A stretch of DNA of 64,000 nt from Companilactobacillus nuruki (GCF_002872255.1 NZ_NIPR01000021.1:1-64000), one strand, 5' to 3'; shown: positions 45,123-54,442, counted from the stretch's first letter. The notes: generated from the letters alone by a model not told the origin. Program-made: numbers and translations.

Positions 45123-45944
45123 TTGAACGAGTTATTAACTAAGGCCAGTCTGCCAAGATCAACTTATTATGAACGCCTTAGTAAAACTTATAAAACAGAT
45201 AAATACGCTCAATTAAAAGAGTTCATTGTTAAAACATATCACGATTCAAACTCAACCTACGGTTATCGTCGAATCTGGAAAGAATCCCTCAAGCTTGGAT
45301 TCAAGAATTCTCCAGAAACAATTCGGCATTTAATGACCAAACTTAAATTAAAAATAGTTATTTTTTCAAAACATACATCTGGCTACTGTTCCTATAAAGG
45401 TAACCTTGGAAAAATAGCTCCTAATACAATCAAACAAAAATTCACTGAGACAGAACCATTAAAAGTATTACATACGGATATAACTCAAATACGCTTGCAT
45501 AAAGACAAATGGGATTATATATCCGACGTGCTGGACCAGGCCAGCGGCGAAATATTATCTTATTCAATAAGTTTGAGCCCTAATAAATTACTAATATTAG
45601 ATACTCTAGAAAAATTGAAGCAAAATATAGTTCCCTCTTTAAAGCCAATCCTTCACTCTGATCAAGGATGGCATTATCAACTTAAATATTATCGAGATAC
45701 CCTAAAAACAATGGGTATTGAACAAAGTATGTCTCGGAAAGGCAATTGTCACGACAATGCCCCAATTGAGAGTTTCTTTAATCTGCTCAAAAGAGAATGT
45801 CTTTATAGGTATAATATCGATGACCTAACCGAATTAAAGAACTTAGTCGCTAAATATATCAATTGGTACAACAATAAACGTATTTCTTTAAAGAAAAATG
45901 GATTGTCCCTTGTAGAATACAGGGAACAATCCATGATTTTTTAA
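45123..45944 (+). CDS. IS3 transposase OrfB (DDE integrase domain)
   Basis: A 273-codon catalytic part. HTH_21-like region at the start, then the integrase core with DDE residues in VLHTDITQIRL, ILHSDQGWHYQ and NAPIESFFNLLKRE. The frame is open upstream back to the slippery site at 45039-45045 (encoding DLARKRSQLEKAKLVKSLL), so the TTG at 45123 is probably not the real start; the protein is made as an OrfAB fusion. Confidence 0.88.
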   Translation: MNELLTKASLPRSTYYERLSKTYKTDKYAQLKEFIVKTYHDSNSTYGYRRIWKESLKLGFKNSPETIRHLMTKLKLKIVIFSKHTSGYCSYKGNLGKIAPNTIKQKFTETEPLKVLHTDITQIRLHKDKWDYISDVLDQASGEILSYSISLSPNKLLILDTLEKLKQNIVPSLKPILHSDQGWHYQLKYYRDTLKTMGIEQSMSRKGNCHDNAPIESFFNLLKRECLYRYNIDDLTELKNLVAKYINWYNNKRISLKKNGLSLVEYREQSMIF

Positions 45945-45989
45945 AACTTATAAAAATGTCTAACTTTTTTATTGCACTTCAACTTCAGA

Positions 45990-46005
45990 GATCTGCTTTT
46001 TGTTT
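45990..46005. terminator. Right arm of the terminator split by the IS element
   Basis: GATCTGCTTTTTGTTT is complementary to 44491-44506. The T-rich side would serve the plus strand; it overlaps the stop codon of the minus-strand 62-codon gene. Confidence 0.75.
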
Positions 46006-46192
46006 ATCTTTTTTCTTTACCTGCCACCATACTGATGATGAAGACAACGGAATTAAGAAGGAGGGCAGAGAAGGTTAGCCAATCAATGCCACAAATGGCA
46101 CCAATCCAAATACCGATTAATGAAATCAAAAGAATTATATCTACCATATTTATCGAACGCCAGAAAATTTGATTTATTTTTTGAAGATCCAT
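46004..46192 (-). CDS. Small membrane protein, 62 aa
   Basis: A 62 aa protein. After a short polar start MDLQKINQIFWRS come two hydrophobic helices (about 17-36 and 39-57) and a basic C-terminus GKEKR. The ribosome binding site is weak. A second ATG lies in frame at residue 16 (46147), but no better site precedes it. It is convergent with the LCP gene; its terminator is interrupted by the IS element. No family recognised. Confidence 0.5.
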   Translation of the reverse strand: MDLQKINQIFWRSINMVDIILLISLIGIWIGAICGIDWLTFSALLLNSVVFIISMVAGKEKR

Positions 46193-46410
46193 TACATCTG
46201 GTATTCTCTCACATCCTTATTTAATTCCATTATATATTTTTTTAGGAAAACGTATACAAGGAACCCTTAAATAATTATTATATTTTCTTAAAATAGCCGT
46301 TGAAAATAATCACTGAATATGGCCTAGGAAACTAGTAAGGTAGAGTTGATTATTGGTATATAATAGTAATTAAATAATTATTATCAAAATTAAAGAATTG
46401 AGGTAAATGT

Positions 46411-47613
46411 ATGCAAATCAAACAACTTCCTGCAGATTTTAAAGAGGCACTGCCTGTATTAGAAAAAATTGAACAAGCTGGATTTGAAGCTTATTTCGTT
46501 GGAGGAAGTGTGCGCGACCACATATTAGGATTGCCTATCCATGATGTTGATATTGCTACGAGTGCTTATCCGAAAGAAATTAAGGAAATATTTAAACGTA
46601 CTGTTGATACAGGAATACAACATGGTACTGTTACAGTTTTAATGGGTGATGATTCTTATGAGATCACTACTTTTAGAACTGAATCAGGTTATCAGGATTT
46701 CCGAAGACCGGATAAGGTAACCTTTGTTAGGTCACTAGAAGACGATTTGAAGCGTCGTGATTTCACTATTAATGCATTAGCAGTTGATTGCAATGGTAAT
46801 GTGATTGATAAATTCGATGGTTTACAAGATTTGGATAAAAAAATAATTCGGGCTGTTGGTAAACCTGAGGAACGTTTCCATGAGGATGCGTTAAGAATGA
46901 TGCGGGCGGTAAGATTTCAAGCACAGCTGAACTTTAAAGTAGAAGTTAAAACTGCACAAGCAATCTCTGATAACGCACCGTTATTAAAAAAAATAGCTGT
47001 TGAACGGATCAGAGAAGAGTTTATAAAAATGATGATAAGCCAGACTTGGCAAGCAGGTTTTGATGATTTCTTGAAATTAGGTCTATCACAATTTTGTCCA
47101 GACTTTTCAAATCATAAAACTGAACTTTTAGATTTGTTAAAGATAAATGACCAGATATTTGAAGATGAGGATCAAGCTTGGAGTGCTTTAGGATTTGTTT
47201 TGAATTTAAATCATCAAGAATTTAATAAGTTACTAAGGGACTGGAAAGTTTCAAATAAAACTAGAGAGACTAGCCTTAATACTTTGAATATGTTGCATCT
47301 TTTTGAAAATCAAGATTTGGATCTTTGGAATATTTATAAATTGGGTGTTGGTAATTTTGAGAGAGTAATTAAGCTATGCCAAATGTTTGAAATTGAATTT
47401 GATTATACAAAATTAAAAGAACAAGTTAATAATATTCCGATTAAAAATAATCATGATTTGGCCTTAACGGGTAAAGATGTTTGTGAAATTTTGGATGTGA
47501 AACCAGGTCCAATTATTGGTAAGTCGATGTCTCGAATAGAGCGGTCTGTCGTAGAAGGAAACGTTTCCAATAATTTTGATGATTTAAGACATTATTTGTT
47601 AATTAATCAATAA
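46411..47613 (+). CDS. cca: CCA tRNA nucleotidyltransferase
   Basis: Adds or repairs the 3' CCA end of tRNA, 400 aa. The class II nucleotidyltransferase motif GGSVRDHILGLPIHDVDIAT (31-50) has metal-binding Asp45 and Asp47. DDLKRRDFTINALA and the RFHEDALRMMRAVRFQAQL motif follow, with the helical tRNA-binding body to the end. The start ATG has GAGGT upstream. Its stop shares a base with a short in-frame start of the next reading frame, but that gene really starts at 47667. Confidence 0.95.
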   Translation: MQIKQLPADFKEALPVLEKIEQAGFEAYFVGGSVRDHILGLPIHDVDIATSAYPKEIKEIFKRTVDTGIQHGTVTVLMGDDSYEITTFRTESGYQDFRRPDKVTFVRSLEDDLKRRDFTINALAVDCNGNVIDKFDGLQDLDKKIIRAVGKPEERFHEDALRMMRAVRFQAQLNFKVEVKTAQAISDNAPLLKKIAVERIREEFIKMMISQTWQAGFDDFLKLGLSQFCPDFSNHKTELLDLLKINDQIFEDEDQAWSALGFVLNLNHQEFNKLLRDWKVSNKTRETSLNTLNMLHLFENQDLDLWNIYKLGVGNFERVIKLCQMFEIEFDYTKLKEQVNNIPIKNNHDLALTGKDVCEILDVKPGPIIGKSMSRIERSVVEGNVSNNFDDLRHYLLINQ

Positions 47614-47666
47614 TGCTGTGGTATCATGAAAATAGTAAGTATTTTAGGATTCGAAAGGGTGATAAT

Positions 47667-48131
47667 ATGACTAAACATGTTTTTAAAGAACTAAAATTCT
47701 ACTTTAGAAATGACGATACTTGGACGGTTAGCCACAGTGAAATGAGTGATGTTTGGATTGCTCGTGTAACAACTAGTTATGGACGTATCAAGGGTGGACG
47801 TATGCAAGAAATTCATCCATGCAAGCGTTTTAGAATTGAAATTCTTCCTGAAGCTGACTATATTAAGGATACTGATGTTTCTACAGCAGCGATGGCAGAT
47901 GGAATGTTCAACCGTATTATTAAATATCAAGATATTGAAAAATGTGATATTGTCTTTGAAGATGATCAAGATAAAGAACCAATGCAAATCTACTTCCCAT
48001 TCAAACAAAAGGATGTCGAAGGTTTAGATAACGCCTATCAATCATCAGCTATTTCAACTAAAACTGGAAATCTTTATATTTCAGTTGATCCGGAGAATAC
48101 TGTTTACGATATATATAAAGAAGATCTTTAA
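47667..48131 (+). CDS. Conserved hypothetical protein, 154 aa
   Basis: Acidic soluble protein beginning MTKHVFKELKFYFRNDDTW, with no signal peptide, membrane helix or known catalytic motif. The middle has a basic RIKGGRMQEIHPCKRFRIEI strand-rich part and a C-terminal acidic region. I chose ATG 47667 because GAAAGGGTGAT lies upstream. It follows cca and ends at its own terminator. No function can be assigned. Confidence 0.75.
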   Translation: MTKHVFKELKFYFRNDDTWTVSHSEMSDVWIARVTTSYGRIKGGRMQEIHPCKRFRIEILPEADYIKDTDVSTAAMADGMFNRIIKYQDIEKCDIVFEDDQDKEPMQIYFPFKQKDVEGLDNAYQSSAISTKTGNLYISVDPENTVYDIYKEDL

Positions 48132-48135
48132 TTTT

Positions 48136-48182
48136 AAATACGGGACATTAGTTAATTAGTTTTAACTAAGTCCCGTATTTTC
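48136..48182 (+). terminator. Terminator after the 154-codon gene
   Basis: AAATACGGGAC-TTAGTTAA pairs with TTAACTAA-GTCCCGTATTT, with one bulge, followed by Ts. Confidence 0.88.
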
Positions 48183-48198
48183 TTGAGCGGAGTGGAAA

Positions 48199-48372
48199 AT
48201 GGGAAATTTAAAAATAGGAACAACGGTAACTATCAGTGATGAATCAGATGCATTTAAGAATCAAATTGGAACGGTAGTTTACTTTGACAAAAAACGTGAT
48301 AAAATACTGGTTCGTTTTGGTGGAACACAGCAGCTGTATTATGATTTGGAACAATTGAAACAGTATAGCTGA
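48199..48372 (+). CDS. Small SH3/KOW-like protein, 57 aa
   Basis: ATG at 48199 with GAGCGGAGTGG upstream opens 57 codons beginning MGNLKIGTTVTISDESDAF. The pattern of a short beta barrel is visible: KIGTTVTISD, NQIGTVVYFD, DKILVRFGG, QLYYDLEQLKQYS. This resembles small ribosome- or RNA-associated SH3-like domains, but I cannot name a family. It lies between a terminator and the ABC-F gene; the 104-base gap to that gene contains a small CCTCTA...TAGAGG hairpin (48428-48450). Confidence 0.6.
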   Translation: MGNLKIGTTVTISDESDAFKNQIGTVVYFDKKRDKILVRFGGTQQLYYDLEQLKQYS

Positions 48373-48476
48373 TGTTTTACAATCCTTGATTTACATGTGA
48401 TAATAATACTTGAAAAGTTACAATATACCTCTATCTATTCGGGTAGAGGAATTTTTTATTTATAGTGGTGAAATAA

Positions 48477-50375
48477 TTGAAAACCTTAAACATAACTAAT
48501 GCATCGAAATCTTTTGGCGAAAGAACTTTATTTACTGATGTGACTTTTACCATCAACGAGGGCGATCGAATCGGATTGCTAGGTTTAAATGGGACTGGAA
48601 AGACAACCCTATTAGACGGAATTGTTAATAATAGCGATTTAAATACAATTGAAATGGAAAAGCCTAAAAACTACAAAATTTCTTATTTAAAGCAGCAACC
48701 AGACTTAGATGGTAATTCATCAGTTATTGATGCTGTTTTTAATGGTAGTGGGGAGAAATTTCAATTGATTCGTCAATATGAGAATTCTTTAGCAAGATTT
48801 AATGCGAATTCAACTGACGAAAAAGTCCAAAATGAGTTTTTTAAACTTCAGGAGAAAATGAATGCAGCCGAAGCCTGGCAAATGGAATCAGATGTGAAGT
48901 CAATTCTAAATAAGCTAGGAATTACGGAATTAGATAAAAAAATCTCTGAACTATCTGGTGGACAACAAAGACGTGTTGCCTTGGCACAAACATTGATTTC
49001 AGAGGCAGATTTATTAATTTTAGATGAGCCAACTAACCATTTGGATTATGAGGCGATCGACTGGTTACAGACTTATTTAAGTAAATATAGGGGTTCAGTT
49101 CTTTTTGTAACTCATGATCGTTACTTTTTAAATGAGGTTGCAACAAGAATATTTGAAATCGAAAACCGTAATGTGACTGAGTACGACGGTAACTATGAGA
49201 AATATTTACAACAAAAAGCTACAAATGAAGAAATTTATGCATCCGTTCAACACCATAAGACACAGCTCTATAAGCAAGAATTACAATGGATGCGTGCGGG
49301 TGTAAAGGCTCGTGGAACTAAGCAACAGGCGAGGAAAGACCGTTTCACTGGATTAAAAGAAGATTTGCAAAATAAGCCTGATGTTCAAAAAGAAATGTCT
49401 ATTGATATTGCACAACAACGCTTGGGAAATGATGTTTTTGATATTAAAGATGCCAGTTTAAAATTTGAAAAACACGTTATTCTTAATAAGTTCAATTATC
49501 TTGTTTCCAGAGGAGATAGGATTGGGATTACTGGGTCTAATGGTTCAGGAAAGACTACCCTTTTGAATACAATTGCAGGTCGACTTGAACTAGATTCAGG
49601 AATTATTAAAACAGGACAGACAGTTCGTTTGGGATATTATACACAGCATACTCGTGATATGGACCCTGATAAGCGAGTGATTAGGTATCTGGAGTCAATT
49701 GGACAAGGCGTTAAGAATAACGATGGGACACATATGTCGGCCTCACAAATGCTTGATACTTTTAAATTTGATCATCAAATGCAAGGGGCCTTTATTAGAG
49801 AGTTGTCAGGTGGTGAAAAACGCCGACTTTATCTTTTGGCCATATTAATGGATCAACCGAATGTTTTATTACTTGATGAACCTACTAATAACTTAGATAT
49901 TGAAACCTTAACGATTTTGGAGAATTATTTAGATAGTTTTAAGGGAACAGTCTTAGCTGTTTCTCATGATCGTTATTTTCTAGATAAAGTAGCTGCTAAA
50001 CTCTTGATTTTTGAAGGTCAGGGAAAGATTGAAGAGAGTTATGATTCATATTCTGAATATTTACAAAAAGAAACCGAGAAGCAGCAGGCTAAGCATCATG
50101 AGATAAAAGAGCAAAAGCATGAAGAAGCAAAGGAAAATAGTGAAATAAAACCAGAACCAAAAAAGAAACTTACGTATGCTGAACAAATGGAATTTGATAA
50201 ACTAGAACCTAAGATTGAAAAGTTGGATGATGAGTTAGCTGAATTAAAGAAACAACTTAATGACCCATCAAATGATTACGAAAAACTAATGGATTATCAA
50301 CGTGAACTTGATGAAAAAACTAAAGAATCAGATGAATTAATGGATCGTTGGGAATACTTAGGTCAATTTATTTAG
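48477..50375 (+). CDS. ABC-F family ATPase (Uup-like)
   Basis: A soluble 632 aa protein with two ABC cassettes and no membrane segments. P-loops GLNGTGKTT (about 36-44) and GSNGSGKTT (about 352-360), signatures LSGGQQRR and LSGGEKRR, Walker B LILDEPTNHLD and LLLDEPTNNLD. The C-terminal ~100 residues form a charged coiled coil as in Uup. ABC-F proteins act on the ribosome E site; this type is a housekeeping factor rather than a proven resistance protein. The start is TTG with GTGGTGAAA upstream. Confidence 0.9.
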   Translation: MKTLNITNASKSFGERTLFTDVTFTINEGDRIGLLGLNGTGKTTLLDGIVNNSDLNTIEMEKPKNYKISYLKQQPDLDGNSSVIDAVFNGSGEKFQLIRQYENSLARFNANSTDEKVQNEFFKLQEKMNAAEAWQMESDVKSILNKLGITELDKKISELSGGQQRRVALAQTLISEADLLILDEPTNHLDYEAIDWLQTYLSKYRGSVLFVTHDRYFLNEVATRIFEIENRNVTEYDGNYEKYLQQKATNEEIYASVQHHKTQLYKQELQWMRAGVKARGTKQQARKDRFTGLKEDLQNKPDVQKEMSIDIAQQRLGNDVFDIKDASLKFEKHVILNKFNYLVSRGDRIGITGSNGSGKTTLLNTIAGRLELDSGIIKTGQTVRLGYYTQHTRDMDPDKRVIRYLESIGQGVKNNDGTHMSASQMLDTFKFDHQMQGAFIRELSGGEKRRLYLLAILMDQPNVLLLDEPTNNLDIETLTILENYLDSFKGTVLAVSHDRYFLDKVAAKLLIFEGQGKIEESYDSYSEYLQKETEKQQAKHHEIKEQKHEEAKENSEIKPEPKKKLTYAEQMEFDKLEPKIEKLDDELAELKKQLNDPSNDYEKLMDYQRELDEKTKESDELMDRWEYLGQFI

Positions 50376-50384
50376 GAGAAAGTT

Positions 50385-51335
50385 ATGCATAACGAACAAC
50401 AATATTTGGATTTATTGAAATATGTCTTAGAAAATGGTCATAAAAAGGGTGACCGTACAGGAACAGGCACGATAAGTACTTTTGGTTACCAAATGCGCTT
50501 TGATTTACAAGAATCTTTCCCTCTATTGACAACTAAAAAAATACCTTTTGGTTTAATCAAAAGTGAATTGTTGTGGTTCTTGCATGGCGATACTAATATT
50601 AAGTACTTATTGGAACATAATAACCATATTTGGGATGAATGGGCTTTTAAGAATTATATTGAAAGCTCTGACTATCAAGGACCAGATATGACTGACTTTG
50701 GACGTCGCTCTTTAGTTGATGATGAATTTTCAAAAGTTTATAAAATTGAAAAAACTAAATTTGATCAGGCAATTTTAAACGACCCTGAATTTGCTTCTAA
50801 ATTTGGCAATTTGGGAGATGTCTATGGAGCTCAATGGCGACACTGGCAAAAACGTGATGGTGGATTTATTGATCAAATAAAGAATGTTATTGACCAAATT
50901 AAGAAAACCCCTGATTCTCGCCGTTTGATTGTAAGTGCTTGGAATCCCGAGGATGTTCCGACAATGGCTTTACCACCATGTCATACGCTATTTCAGTTTT
51001 ATGTAAACGATGGTAAATTATCTTGTCAGTTATATCAGAGGTCGGGAGATTTGTTCCTTGGCGTGCCATTTAATATTGCTAGTTACGCATTATTGACTCA
51101 TTTAATTGCTAGAGAAACCGGCTTAGAAGTTGGAGAATTTATCCATACGCTAGGTGATGCCCATATTTATTCTAATCATATTAAACAGGTAAAAGAGCAA
51201 TTAAGTAGAACTCCTACCGATGGACCAAAGCTAAGTATTGACGGCAATAAAGATATTTTTGAAATTGATGTTCAAGATATTAAAGTTGAAAATTATAATC
51301 CGCAACCTGCTATTAAAGCTCCAGTTGCTGTATAG
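50385..51335 (+). CDS. thyA: Thymidylate synthase
   Basis: Makes dTMP from dUMP using methylenetetrahydrofolate, 316 aa. Catalytic Cys199 in [10 protein letters not shown], the [14 protein letters not shown] loop and [17 protein letters not shown] motif are intact. A ~50-residue insertion around [20 protein letters not shown] matches the longer lactobacillus-type ThyA. It starts 9 bases after the ABC-F gene and precedes folA, which regenerates tetrahydrofolate. Confidence 0.96.
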   Translation: MHNEQQYLDLLKYVLENGHKKGDRTGTGTISTFGYQMRFDLQESFPLLTTKKIPFGLIKSELLWFLHGDTNIKYLLEHNNHIWDEWAFKNYIESSDYQGPDMTDFGRRSLVDDEFSKVYKIEKTKFDQAILNDPEFASKFGNLGDVYGAQWRHWQKRDGGFIDQIKNVIDQIKKTPDSRRLIVSAWNPEDVPTMALPPCHTLFQFYVNDGKLSCQLYQRSGDLFLGVPFNIASYALLTHLIARETGLEVGEFIHTLGDAHIYSNHIKQVKEQLSRTPTDGPKLSIDGNKDIFEIDVQDIKVENYNPQPAIKAPVAV

Positions 51336-51344
51336 AGGTGTTTT

Positions 51345-51836
51345 ATGATGATAAGTTTTGTTTGGGCTGAATCAGTTGATCATGTTATCGGTATTGATGG
51401 TCACTTGCCATGGAGATTGCCAAATGATATGAAACGATTCAAAGATGTCACGATGGGGCACCCTATTGTTATGGGAAGAAAAACTTATGAAAGTTTTCCT
51501 AATGGACCTTTATCGAATCGTTTGAATATTGTTATTTCTCGAAATCCAGATTATCAAGTTGCCAAGGGAGTAATCTTAATAACTAATAAAAAACAATTAT
51601 CAGATTATGTAAAACCTGACGAAGAGATTATGGTTATTGGCGGTGAAGGAATTTTTAAGCTCTTCACTAACGATGTTGACCGATTGTATGTAACTAAAAT
51701 TGATCATAAATTTGCTGGAGATACAAAAATGATTAAAATTGACTATAATCAGTTTAATTTAATCGAAAAAAAAGAAGGTATTATGGATGATAAAAATATT
51801 TATCCATATACCTTCGAAACCTATCAAAAACATTAA
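51345..51836 (+). CDS. folA: Dihydrofolate reductase
   Basis: Reduces dihydrofolate produced by ThyA, 163 aa. IGIDGHLPWRLPNDMKRFK contains the substrate-binding acidic residue, IVMGRKTYESFP and VIGGEGIFKLF the NADPH site. Two ATG codons open the gene (51345 and 51348). It ends tail to tail with the hemolysin-III-like gene, sharing four bases at the stops. Confidence 0.95.
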   Translation: MMISFVWAESVDHVIGIDGHLPWRLPNDMKRFKDVTMGHPIVMGRKTYESFPNGPLSNRLNIVISRNPDYQVAKGVILITNKKQLSDYVKPDEEIMVIGGEGIFKLFTNDVDRLYVTKIDHKFAGDTKMIKIDYNQFNLIEKKEGIMDDKNIYPYTFETYQKH

Positions 51837-52483
51837 CCAACATATAAATAAACTGAGAAGTACATTAGAGCAGTACCGATCATTACAAAGATATGCCAGA
51901 TAACGTGAATGTAACGTAAGTTCTTCATTAGATATAAGCAAGCCCCTAGTGTGAAGGCGATTCCACCGGCAACTAGTAAAGCAATTCCGATTGATCCGAT
52001 TGCATGGTAGAGTGGTTTCATAGCAATTATGATGGCCCATCCCATTAGGACATATAGTAAGGTTTCAAAATATTTAAAACGACCAACGTTAAATATTTTA
52101 TAAAGAATACCGCCAATAGCTAAGGCCCAAATGAAAGCTAGGATACTATATCCAAAAGCTGAATGTAAAGCAATTAAACAATAAGGTGTATAGGTGCCGG
52201 CTATCATCAAAAAAATTGAACTGTGATCAAAAATTTGAAAGACGCCTTTTGCTTTGGTGAAGTAGAGACTATGAAATAAAGTTGAACTGAGATATAGGAA
52301 AAATAGTGTAAAAGCATAAATGAAATAGGCTGTAATATTCAGAGGGTTTCCTTGATGAAATCCCTTGATCAATAAAAATATTGCACCGATTATTGCTAGT
52401 ATGATTCCAATTCCGTGAGTCACAGCGCTAAATACTTGATCAGTAATCAAATATGCTCTTGAAAAATTAGTTTTTTTTGACAT
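51833..52483 (-). CDS. Hemolysin III / PAQR-family membrane protein
   Basis: A 216 aa protein with seven membrane helices. The conserved metal-site residues of the PAQR fold are visible: SSTLFHSLYF, FDHSSIFLMIAGTYTP and the C-terminal WHIFVMIG. Family members have been linked to cytolysis or to lipid metabolism; the true role in lactobacilli is unknown. It is transcribed from the intergenic region shared with degV. Confidence 0.88.
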   Translation of the reverse strand: MSKKTNFSRAYLITDQVFSAVTHGIGIILAIIGAIFLLIKGFHQGNPLNITAYFIYAFTLFFLYLSSTLFHSLYFTKAKGVFQIFDHSSIFLMIAGTYTPYCLIALHSAFGYSILAFIWALAIGGILYKIFNVGRFKYFETLLYVLMGWAIIIAMKPLYHAIGSIGIALLVAGGIAFTLGACLYLMKNLRYIHVIWHIFVMIGTALMYFSVYLYVG

Positions 52484-52652
52484 TATAATGACTCCAATAT
52501 TTTAATAAAGGTTCATTAGTCATTATAAACAACTAATGGGTTCACAGACAATGACAATATTGTATAATTAATTATTGTTATTGTTTAAGACATATTTATT
52601 AATTAAAATTACTGGATATTGTTAATAATTTGGTAATTTATCAAGATTTGTT

Positions 52653-52661
52653 TGTTATAAT
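52653..52661 (+). promoter_or_regulatory. Extended -10 promoter of degV
   Basis: TGTTATAAT is an extended -10 element about 40 bases before the degV start. The -35 region is weak, as often for this type. Confidence 0.6.
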
Positions 52662-52702
52662 TGAAACAATTAAGAACTAAGACCCTATGAAAGAGGGATA
52701 AA

Positions 52703-53545
52703 ATGAGTAAAGTAAAAATCCTTACCGATTCGTCGGTGCAATTAACTCCAGAAGAAATAGAAAAATATGATATTAGTGTTGTACCTTTAACAATAAGCAT
52801 TGATGATAAGACTTATGTAGATGGTGTTGATATTACTAGAGAAGAGTTCGTTAAGGAAATGGACACCTCTAAGGATCTACCTAAGACCTCGCAACCATCA
52901 ATTGGTACGTTTATGAACGTAATTGATGATATTCCAGCTGACTATACTGACATATTGGCATTAATTATGACACCTGCAATTAGTGGAACAATCAATGCTG
53001 CTAGACAAGTAGCAGATATGACTGATCGCAATATGGAAGTCATTGATACAGAGTTTACTGATCGGGCTCAAGCTTTTCAAGTCATTCAGGCTGCCAAAAT
53101 GGCTCAAGAAGGTAAGTCGGTTGAAGAAATAAAAGCAGCAATTAAGACTTTACGTGATCATACATATCTTTATATGGGTGTAACAAGTATTGAAAACATC
53201 CTACGTGGTGGGCGTTTGAGTCGTTTTGCAGGAACCTTATCAACACTTTTGAATATTAATCTAGTTTTAACTCTAAAGAATAATAGTTTGGATATTGCCA
53301 AACGTGGCCGTGGCCGCAAAACTATTGAGAGATATATGAATAATGTTATGGAAGAAATTAAGAGCTTAGAAAATATTAAGGCCATTGGAATCTCATATGT
53401 TGATAAAATGGATTATGTAAATGAGTTGAAGGAAAAATTAGCAGAAATTGTACCGAATGTACCTTTATTAATTAGAGTAACAAGTCCAGTTATTGCAACT
53501 CACGCTGGATCAGGTGCTTTCGCAATTGAATTTTATACAGAGTAA
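52703..53545 (+). CDS. DegV-family fatty-acid-binding protein
   Basis: A 280 aa protein of the DegV fold. The N-terminal KILTDSSVQLTPEEIEKYDI, KTSQPSIGTFMNV and the GGRLSRFAGTLSTLLNINLVL motif in the middle are typical. DegV proteins such as FakB present fatty acids to the FakA kinase. No kinase gene is near here, so the ligand role rests on family knowledge. GAGGGAT serves as ribosome binding site. Confidence 0.9.
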   Translation: MSKVKILTDSSVQLTPEEIEKYDISVVPLTISIDDKTYVDGVDITREEFVKEMDTSKDLPKTSQPSIGTFMNVIDDIPADYTDILALIMTPAISGTINAARQVADMTDRNMEVIDTEFTDRAQAFQVIQAAKMAQEGKSVEEIKAAIKTLRDHTYLYMGVTSIENILRGGRLSRFAGTLSTLLNINLVLTLKNNSLDIAKRGRGRKTIERYMNNVMEEIKSLENIKAIGISYVDKMDYVNELKEKLAEIVPNVPLLIRVTSPVIATHAGSGAFAIEFYTE

Positions 53546-53573
53546 AAGCTGATGAATACATCAGCTTTTTTTT
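53544..53573 (+). terminator. Terminator of degV
   Basis: AAAAGCTGATG pairs with CATCAGCTTTT around AATA, followed by Ts. It overlaps the degV stop codon. Confidence 0.9.
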
Positions 53574-53591
53574 GAAAGATGGAATTAAAAA

Positions 53592-54440
53592 ATGAAGAAA
53601 AAAAGTATTTGGATAATAATATTAGTTGTCCTTTTAGTAGCAATTAGTGGTGGAACTTATTATTTTGTTAAAAATAATAATCAGGAAATAAAAGAGACCA
53701 AGACAATTAAAAAAATTAAACCCAAGAAGAAAGTAATACCAAAGAAAAAAGCAATTAGTATTGTTGCCATTGGTGATTCATTGACTCAAGGAGTTGGTGA
53801 TTCAAAATCAGTTGGCGGTGGATATGTTACCCGCTTAACTCAAAAGGTACAGAGAAAGTATAAGGTGAAAACTGAATCGCATAATTATGGTGTTTCAGGT
53901 GATACTAGCCAACAAATTATGGCCAGAATTGAATCAGATAAAAATATGCATCAAGATTTGCCAAAGGCGGACATTATAACAGTCACCGTCGGTGGAAATG
54001 ACTTTATGCATTTATTACAAAGAAAAGGTCTAGATTTAACTGAGGGCAATATTGCTGATGAACAAGTGAAATTTGATAAGCGTTTGAATAAATTATTGAC
54101 TGATATTAGAAGTTACAATAAAACAGCTCCAATTTATTTAGTCGGTATCTATAATCCTTTTAGTATTTATTTATCTAACGTTAAAAATGCTAAGGTAGCC
54201 TTTGTTAATTGGAATAAAGGGTCGGCTAAAGTAGCAAGCAATTTTAACGATATACATTTTGTAGATATTAATAACCTTTACCAGACTAAGAGTATTAATG
54301 CTAAAGTTAAAAAAGATGGCGTTAATCCATATCTTTATAAGAAAGATCATTTCCATCCTAATGGGACAGGTTATGATATGATGACGGACAAAATATTTGA
54401 ACAAGTAAGTGGAACAACGAAGGAGTGGCTTTATAAATAA
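53592..54440 (+). CDS. Membrane-anchored SGNH/GDSL hydrolase (YpmR-like)
   Basis: A 282 aa protein. The N-terminal membrane helix (about 5-27) is followed by a Lys-rich spacer (KKIKPKKKVIPKKK) and an extracellular esterase domain: nucleophile block AIGDSLTQGVGD, GGND (VGGNDF) and the His/Asp block KDHFHPNGTGY. This matches the YpmR family. It probably acts on lipid or wall esters; the substrate is unknown. The ypmS-like gene follows 2 bases after the stop. Confidence 0.88.
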   Translation: MKKKSIWIIILVVLLVAISGGTYYFVKNNNQEIKETKTIKKIKPKKKVIPKKKAISIVAIGDSLTQGVGDSKSVGGGYVTRLTQKVQRKYKVKTESHNYGVSGDTSQQIMARIESDKNMHQDLPKADIITVTVGGNDFMHLLQRKGLDLTEGNIADEQVKFDKRLNKLLTDIRSYNKTAPIYLVGIYNPFSIYLSNVKNAKVAFVNWNKGSAKVASNFNDIHFVDINNLYQTKSINAKVKKDGVNPYLYKKDHFHPNGTGYDMMTDKIFEQVSGTTKEWLYK

Positions 54441-54442
54441 TC

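Larger units (their letters stand above)
44508..45981 (+). mobile_element. IS3-family insertion sequence (IS150-like group)
   Basis: A 1474-bp element. Its 24-bp imperfect terminal inverted repeats (44508-44531 and 45958-45981) begin TGAAGTGC and end GTTAGAC inside. It carries overlapping orfA and orfB in the usual -1 arrangement with intact motifs, so it may be active. No target-site duplication is evident: the flanking bases are ATCC on the left and ACTT on the right. It is inserted between the two arms of a terminator. Confidence 0.88.

Noticed and set aside
44504-45985. Target-site duplication of the IS3 element
   Set aside because: The bases next to the inverted repeats (ATCC and ACTT) do not match, so no duplication can be claimed.
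47691-48008. 105-codon minus-strand frame within the 154-codon hypothetical gene
   Set aside because: The plus-strand frame has the ribosome binding site and terminator; the antisense frame is Cys/Thr/Ser-rich noise.
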